A stretch of 64,000 nucleotides of DNA from Winogradskyella sp. (GTDB lineage Bacteria > Bacteroidota > Bacteroidia > Flavobacteriales > Flavobacteriaceae), in assembly GCA_028383925.1 (NCBI GenBank), contig JAOEWO010000001.1, forward strand, positions 163,629-227,628, in the 5' to 3' direction. Positions 58,506 through 64,000 of this stretch are shown piece by piece. Position 1 is the stretch's first letter, and each line of letters starts with the position of its first letter. The notes below the pieces were generated by a model. It worked only from the letters and a program-made list of their open reading frames with translations, was not told the origin of the DNA and ran no database searches. Position numbers and translations under genes: made by a program.

Positions 58506-59776
58506 AAAAAAGAGTAGTGATTACGGGTTTAGGGGTTGTTGCACCAAATGGTGTTGGTGTATCTGATTTTACAAAAGCCTTAAAAGAAGGCACGTCAGGA
58601 ATTACATTTCATCAAGAATTAAAAGATTTAAAGTTTTCATGTCAAATAGGAGGTGTCCCAAACATTTCAGACGAAAAAAAATCAGAATATTTTACAGATT
58701 TACAATTAAGAGGTTTTAATAGCTCAGGGATTTTATATGGTTGCATAGCAGGAATAGACGCATGGAAAGATGCGGGTTTTGATATGAACCCAGAAACTCA
58801 ACTCGATTATAATACAGGCTTAATTTTTGGAACCGGAACATCTGGTGTTGATAAGTTTAGAGAAGCCATATATAAAGTAGATGAAGGTAATGTAAGACGT
58901 ATGGGAAGTACTGTAGTTTTACAAACTATGGCTAGTGGAGTAAGCGCTTATTTAAGCGGCATGTTAGGTTTGGGTAACCAAGTTACTACAAATTCTTCGG
59001 CCTGTACAACTGGTACAGAAGCCCTTTTAATGGGGTATGATCGTATACAAGCAGGTAAAGCAAAACGAATGTTGGTTGGTAGTTGTAGTGATCATGGCCC
59101 ATACCTTTGGGCTGGTTTTGATGCTATGCGCGTTATGACTTATAAGTACAATGAAGATCCTGAAAATGGTTGTAGACCAATGAGCGCAACAGCTTCTGGC
59201 TTTGTGCCTGGTAGTGGTGCAGGTGCACTTGTTTTAGAATCTTTAGAAAGTGCATTAGAACGTGGTGCAACTATTTATGCTGAGGTTTTAGGTGGTGAAG
59301 TAAATTCTGGCGGACAACGACAAGGTGGTACGTTAACAGCACCAAACTCTCAAGCCGTGCAACGTTGTATTGCAAAAGCCATAGAAAATTCTGGTATAGA
59401 TTCTAATACCATTCAGGTTATTAATGGACACTTAACAGCAACCTCTAAAGATGGTTTAGAAATTGAAAACTGGACAAAAGCTTTAGGAAGAGAAAAGCAT
59501 AATTTTCCGTTTATAAACTCAACAAAATCTATGATTGGTCACTGTTTGGCAGCAGCAGGAGCTATTGAATGTGTGGCGAGTATTATTCAATTAAAAGAGC
59601 AGTTTGTAGCACCAAATATAAATTGCGATGATTTGCATCCTGATATTGAAAGCTTGATAGATTCGAAATGTATTCCAACAGAAAAAATAGATTTGAATTT
59701 TGACGTTATTGCCAAGGCAAGTTTTGGTTTTGGGGATGTTAATGCCTGTGTAATTTTTAAGACCTATAAGTATTAA
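58502..59776 (+). CDS. beta-ketoacyl-ACP synthase (KAS I/II family, divergent)
   Basis: SSACTTGTEAL Cys site, NGHLTATSKD and STKSMIGHCLAAAGAIE His/Lys sites. Confidence 0.92.
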   Translation: MKKRVVITGLGVVAPNGVGVSDFTKALKEGTSGITFHQELKDLKFSCQIGGVPNISDEKKSEYFTDLQLRGFNSSGILYGCIAGIDAWKDAGFDMNPETQLDYNTGLIFGTGTSGVDKFREAIYKVDEGNVRRMGSTVVLQTMASGVSAYLSGMLGLGNQVTTNSSACTTGTEALLMGYDRIQAGKAKRMLVGSCSDHGPYLWAGFDAMRVMTYKYNEDPENGCRPMSATASGFVPGSGAGALVLESLESALERGATIYAEVLGGEVNSGGQRQGGTLTAPNSQAVQRCIAKAIENSGIDSNTIQVINGHLTATSKDGLEIENWTKALGREKHNFPFINSTKSMIGHCLAAAGAIECVASIIQLKEQFVAPNINCDDLHPDIESLIDSKCIPTEKIDLNFDVIAKASFGFGDVNACVIFKTYKY

Positions 59777-59919
59777 ATAGCCCTAGACAGACTTTTAATA
59801 AAGTGTTGTATCTTTTAGATTACAACTATAATTATTAGTAAAGCTATACAATTAGAATCTAGAAGTCTCACAGCGCTTGTCGAAGTGTTTTTCGTAACTT
59901 TACACTAAAAAATTGTACA

Positions 59920-60171
59920 ATGACTAACGAACAATTAATTACAAAATTAAAAGCAATCATTGCCCCTTATGTTCAAGATGAAGCGGCTTTTGCAACATTA
60001 AATGAAACTACAGATTTTGTAAAAGACCTAAAAATAAATTCGGCAAACCTAGTAGATATTATTTTAGATATTGAAGATGAGTTTGACATTCGACTAGAAA
60101 ACGAAGACATGGAAAAAATGCTCGATGTTAAAGCTGCCATAGATATTATTAACACCAAGTTAGCTAGCTAA
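59920..60171 (+). CDS. acyl carrier protein
   Basis: 83 aa; INSANLVDIILDIEDEFDIRLEN phosphopantetheine site region. Confidence 0.9.
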   Translation: MTNEQLITKLKAIIAPYVQDEAAFATLNETTDFVKDLKINSANLVDIILDIEDEFDIRLENEDMEKMLDVKAAIDIINTKLAS

Positions 60172-60782
60172 TGATAGGTAATGATATTGTTGATCTTAAA
60201 GAAGCAAAACTAAAATCGAACTGGCAAAGGCCTCGTTTTTTAGAGAAATTATTTACACAAAAAGAACAACAGTTTATTCATAATTCAGATAATGCCTTTT
60301 TAATGGTTTGGCGTCTGTGGAGCATAAAAGAAGCTGCTTATAAGCTGTACACACAATTAAATCCTAGTCGATTTTATAACCCTAAACAGTTTGAATGTGA
60401 TATGAATAGTTTAGATTATATAGTCCGTTACAAAGACTTTCAATGTTTTGTAAAAACGAAGATTAGTACTCAATATATTTTATCAGAAGCGCGCTTGGTA
60501 TCTTGTGAGATGATTTCAGATTGTATAGAAATACCTAATAATTCTTCTAAAATACAAAGCAGCATAATGATATCTTATGTTTTAAATGCTATTTCTAATG
60601 TATTCAGTATAACTAAAGAACAGCTTAAAATTGTGAAATCTGAATTTGGCATACCTCAGATATATCAACATTCAAAAAAAATAAATATTAGTATATCAAT
60701 AAGTCACCATGGGAATTATGGTGCTTATGCTATTTGTGATTTAGTTAGCTCGAGTGCAGTCGAGAGGTCTTTAAAATACTAG
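60171..60782 (+). CDS. 4'-phosphopantetheinyl transferase
   Basis: MIGNDIVDLKEAK, LWSIKEAAYKLY, SISHHGNYGAYAI motifs. Confidence 0.9.
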   Translation: MIGNDIVDLKEAKLKSNWQRPRFLEKLFTQKEQQFIHNSDNAFLMVWRLWSIKEAAYKLYTQLNPSRFYNPKQFECDMNSLDYIVRYKDFQCFVKTKISTQYILSEARLVSCEMISDCIEIPNNSSKIQSSIMISYVLNAISNVFSITKEQLKIVKSEFGIPQIYQHSKKINISISISHHGNYGAYAICDLVSSSAVERSLKY

Positions 60783-60812
60783 AAATTAGGTCTCGACTGC
60801 GCTCGACCAGAC
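60749..60812. repeat. REP-like inverted pair overlapping the 3' end of the PPTase gene
   Basis: AGCTCGAGTGCAGTCGAGAGGTCT (60749..) and AGGTCTCGACTGCGCTCGACCAGACAG (60788..). Confidence 0.8.
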
Positions 60813-60821
60813 AGAGAATTA

Positions 60822-63074
60822 ATGAAGCGACTGCAACTTATTATAGAATTCATCATCAAATTTAGAATAGCAATAATTATAATTATTGCAGTTTTAATGG
60901 GTGTTTCTGGGTATCAAACATTTCAAAAACTAAGAGTCGATAATTCGCTTTCTATTTGGTTTTTAGAGGATGATCCAAGCTATAAGGCCTATATAGATTT
61001 TCAAGAAGATTTTGGTTCAGATGAGATTTTTATTGCCATGCTACCGGTTAATAATGCTATTGGTGAATTAGAGATGAATGTATTGCATCAGCTTCATAGA
61101 GACATTGAGAGTTTACCTTATGTTAATACCACCTTTAGTTTAGCAAAAGCGAAGTACCCTATTTACGCAAATAGTAACATAAATTTTGACGCCTTATATA
61201 ACAGAAACCGAAGTGAAAAGGGCCTAAAAAGTTTGTTTTCAAAATTAGAAAACGTCACATCGCAATTAGTAACTAAAGATTATAAAAATCAGTTTTTTTA
61301 CATTCAACTTAATCCAACACCTACTGTTGAAGAAAAGCGCCAAGATATTGCGGGCGAATTGCGTACTATTATAGAAAAACACTATTCTAATTATTATTTA
61401 ACGGGTCCACCTGTTTTAAACGAGGCCTACAGTAAAGGCATTTACAAAGAGAGTTTAACTTTTGGCATATTAACCGTTCTTGTTATTACACTTTTATTAT
61501 TGTTTTTACTGCCTAGTAAGCGCTATTTGGTTATCTCGCTATTATCCGTTGCTGTGCCAGTAGGTTTGTTATTTGGTCTTATAACGTCTTTAGGGTTTGC
61601 ATTGAATATGATTTCTATGCTTATTCCTACCATACTCATGGTGTATAGTGTTAGTGATGCCGTACATATTATAAATATTTATCATAAAGAAGGGTTAGCA
61701 AACAAAGCACTATCTAAAGCTGGGCTATTAGCATTAGCGGTTCGTAAAAGTTTTACACCCTGTTTTTATACAACGCTTACAACATTTGTTGGTTATTTTG
61801 CATTGTACTTATCACCATTGCCAGCATTTAAAAACATGGGTGTTTTTACTTGTATTGGTTTAGCGCTTAGTTTTTTATCAGTTTATGTAATTACGATTAT
61901 AGGTTTTAGTTTTTTGACTTTAAATTTTGAAGCTGCTCAACCTATTTTACGTATAAAAAAGTATTCTCAAAGTAAATTTATTGCTTGGTTAAATGGGTTT
62001 ACGTCTCAGTACAAAACAACTATTATTATTTTGTTTACATCAGTACTTTTATTTGGGGTATATTCTATTTTTAATGTACAAATAGATACTAATTCTCGAG
62101 ATCTTTTAGCTGAAGGAAAGGCTAAACAAGACTTAAGAACGGTAGAGGTTGAGCTTGGCGGAAGTAATCGTTTACAGTTAAATATAGCAACAACAAATGG
62201 TGAAAAAATACTAACTAAGGATGCGATGAAACGTTTAGAGGGTTTTCAAAATAAACTTGAAAATAACCCACTAATTTCTAATCCGGTTTCTGTAATTACG
62301 ATAAAAACATTTTTAGAACAACGCACACCTGTTTTATTTCAATCTAATGTATCTCAAGACGCTATACAAAATACGTTAGGTGTTTTAGATGTGAATGACA
62401 ATAGTTTTTTTAAATTGTTTTCTGAAGATTTAACGACCGCTGGTTTTACTCTAACGCTTCGAGAGATGAAAACGTCTGAGTTAGAACAAGTTTTAAACGA
62501 TGTTAAAGTTGCTTTTAAAACGTCATTTGACACCACAGATTATAGTCTTGAAATTAACGGATTTGCGGTTGTATTTGCACAGTTAAATACTTTCATTTTA
62601 GAAACACAGTTTAAATCCTTTTTTGCTGCATTTTTTGTAGCCTTTTTGTGTCTATGGGTTTTTATAAAAAGTTTGAAGACGACACTTTTAGTATTAATTC
62701 CTAATTTATTACCTCTTATGGTTTTGGCCATTTTTATGAGTCTGTTAGGTATTCCGTTAGACGTATCTACAGCAATGATTACACCTATAATGTTGGGTAT
62801 TGCTATGGATGACACTATTCATCTGGTATATAAATACAGAAAAAGTGAAACCGTTTCTGGTACACCCGAGTTACGAATGAATAATGCCATGCGTTATACA
62901 GGAGGTGCTTTAATTTCTACAACTATTGCATTGGTAGGTGGTTTTTTAATTATTGCATCTAGCGCAACACCATCTGTAAGAGATTTTGGGTTGTTGTGTT
63001 CCGTTACTGTAGCTATAGCTTTAGTTACAGATATCTTTTATTTGCCTGCCTTATTAAAGCAGTTTGATAAGTAA
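60822..63074 (+). CDS. MMPL/RND family transporter
   Basis: 750 aa, two 6-TM halves, GIAMDDTIHLVYKYR and PTILMVYSVSDAVHII motifs. Confidence 0.9.
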   Translation: MKRLQLIIEFIIKFRIAIIIIIAVLMGVSGYQTFQKLRVDNSLSIWFLEDDPSYKAYIDFQEDFGSDEIFIAMLPVNNAIGELEMNVLHQLHRDIESLPYVNTTFSLAKAKYPIYANSNINFDALYNRNRSEKGLKSLFSKLENVTSQLVTKDYKNQFFYIQLNPTPTVEEKRQDIAGELRTIIEKHYSNYYLTGPPVLNEAYSKGIYKESLTFGILTVLVITLLLLFLLPSKRYLVISLLSVAVPVGLLFGLITSLGFALNMISMLIPTILMVYSVSDAVHIINIYHKEGLANKALSKAGLLALAVRKSFTPCFYTTLTTFVGYFALYLSPLPAFKNMGVFTCIGLALSFLSVYVITIIGFSFLTLNFEAAQPILRIKKYSQSKFIAWLNGFTSQYKTTIIILFTSVLLFGVYSIFNVQIDTNSRDLLAEGKAKQDLRTVEVELGGSNRLQLNIATTNGEKILTKDAMKRLEGFQNKLENNPLISNPVSVITIKTFLEQRTPVLFQSNVSQDAIQNTLGVLDVNDNSFFKLFSEDLTTAGFTLTLREMKTSELEQVLNDVKVAFKTSFDTTDYSLEINGFAVVFAQLNTFILETQFKSFFAAFFVAFLCLWVFIKSLKTTLLVLIPNLLPLMVLAIFMSLLGIPLDVSTAMITPIMLGIAMDDTIHLVYKYRKSETVSGTPELRMNNAMRYTGGALISTTIALVGGFLIIASSATPSVRDFGLLCSVTVAIALVTDIFYLPALLKQFDK

Positions 63075-63989
63075 TTATTGCGCTATTTTAAATTGAATAC
63101 TACATCCTTTTGCGAGTTCGCAGTTATGGTTAATTAAAATAGTCTCTGAGTTGTGTATGGCTTCAATTAACCAATAATTTCCGTTAAAATAAGTTGTTTG
63201 TACTACGGCTTTTAAATTAGAATGTTCAACAATTTTTAGCTGATGCGCATATACAATACCATAAGGCTCAATAAGATTAAACTCATCAAAAAAGGAAGCA
63301 ATTAAAGGTAGCTTCGGATTGTTGTATAATTGTTGAGGTGCGTCTTTTGCTATAATTTTTGAGCCGTTAAGCACCATAATTTCATCTGCAAAACCAAGTA
63401 CATCATTCTTGTCGTGTGTGGCTACAATACAGGCGATATTTTTTTCTTTAAGGTACTTAAAAATACTGCGCCTTAACGATTGTTTTTTAAAATTATCAAT
63501 ATGACTAAACGGTTCGTCTAATAGTATAATTTCGGGCTGGTTTGCTAAAGCTCTTGCAATGGCGACACGTTGCTTTTGGCCACCACTTAAGGTTTTAACT
63601 TTAGTTGTAGTAAAGGCTTCTAGTTCTACAACCTTTATTAGTTCATTAGTACGTCTTTGTTTTTCTTCTGGAAAAAAGTTTGAAAGGTGTTTACCTATAT
63701 TTTCTGCAACTGTAATAAATGGCATTAAGTCGAATTCTTGGGTCACGTATTTCATGAAATCATAACCAATAACGAGGTTATATTTTGGGCCTAAAATTTT
63801 GTCGTCCTTCCAGAATATTTGACCTTCTTTTAAGTCGTATTCTCCATAAATAAGTTTAAGCAAAGTGCTTTTGCCGCAGCCACTTTCACCTATAATAGCT
63901 AAGTTTTCGCCAGCTTTTACATTAAAGTTTATCGCCTTTAATATTTTTGTTTTAGAATACCCAAATGTGACATTTTTTACTTGAAGCAT
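63075..63989 (-). CDS. ABC transporter ATP-binding protein
   Basis: GESGCGKSTLLKLI Walker A, LSGGQKQRVAIARAL signature, IILLDEPF Walker B. Confidence 0.94.
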   Translation of the reverse strand: MLQVKNVTFGYSKTKILKAINFNVKAGENLAIIGESGCGKSTLLKLIYGEYDLKEGQIFWKDDKILGPKYNLVIGYDFMKYVTQEFDLMPFITVAENIGKHLSNFFPEEKQRRTNELIKVVELEAFTTTKVKTLSGGQKQRVAIARALANQPEIILLDEPFSHIDNFKKQSLRRSIFKYLKEKNIACIVATHDKNDVLGFADEIMVLNGSKIIAKDAPQQLYNNPKLPLIASFFDEFNLIEPYGIVYAHQLKIVEHSNLKAVVQTTYFNGNYWLIEAIHNSETILINHNCELAKGCSIQFKIAQ

Positions 63990-64000
63990 AGTGCAAAAAT

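Noticed and set aside
1-64000. CRISPR arrays, restriction-modification, toxin-antitoxin or phage structural genes
   Set aside because: No regularly spaced repeats or matching protein families seen anywhere in the window; the only mobile-element gene recognised is the integrase at 40477

Overview
64 kb of an AT-rich Bacteroidetes chromosome, most likely Flavobacteriaceae (T9SS sorting domains, TAnnTTTG promoter, flavobacterial gene families). Most of it is housekeeping: gltX, glnS, folB, rnr, rpiB, rnpA, lepA, dusB, rbfA, ribE, pdxA, rpmF-fabH-accB-accC, several peptidases, transporters and two tRNAs. The most distinctive block is a co-oriented locus at about 53.5-63.1 kb. It encodes YceI, an FAD oxidoreductase, a methyltransferase, a type III PKS, a YX6K-type SDR (enoyl-reductase-like), a FabZ-like dehydratase, a divergent ketosynthase, an ACP, a phosphopantetheinyl transferase and an MMPL/RND exporter. 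It looks like a type III PKS/dissociated-FAS hybrid lipid pathway. Other signals read from the sequence: (i) two genes whose frames stay open past one in-frame TAA (4384 and 10245), likely nonsense mutations; (ii) REP-like palindromes captured in frame inside rnr and at the 3' end of the PPTase gene; (iii) a perfect 17-bp inverted repeat placing a start codon in its loop (36575-36636); (iv) a tRNA-integrase junction next to a headless T9SS type B adhesin fragment; (v) an 850-bp intergenic region rich in DnaA-box-like motifs, a possible replication origin; (vi) a tiny polyproline/PID-CTERM-like protein. No CRISPR array or recognisable defence system was seen.
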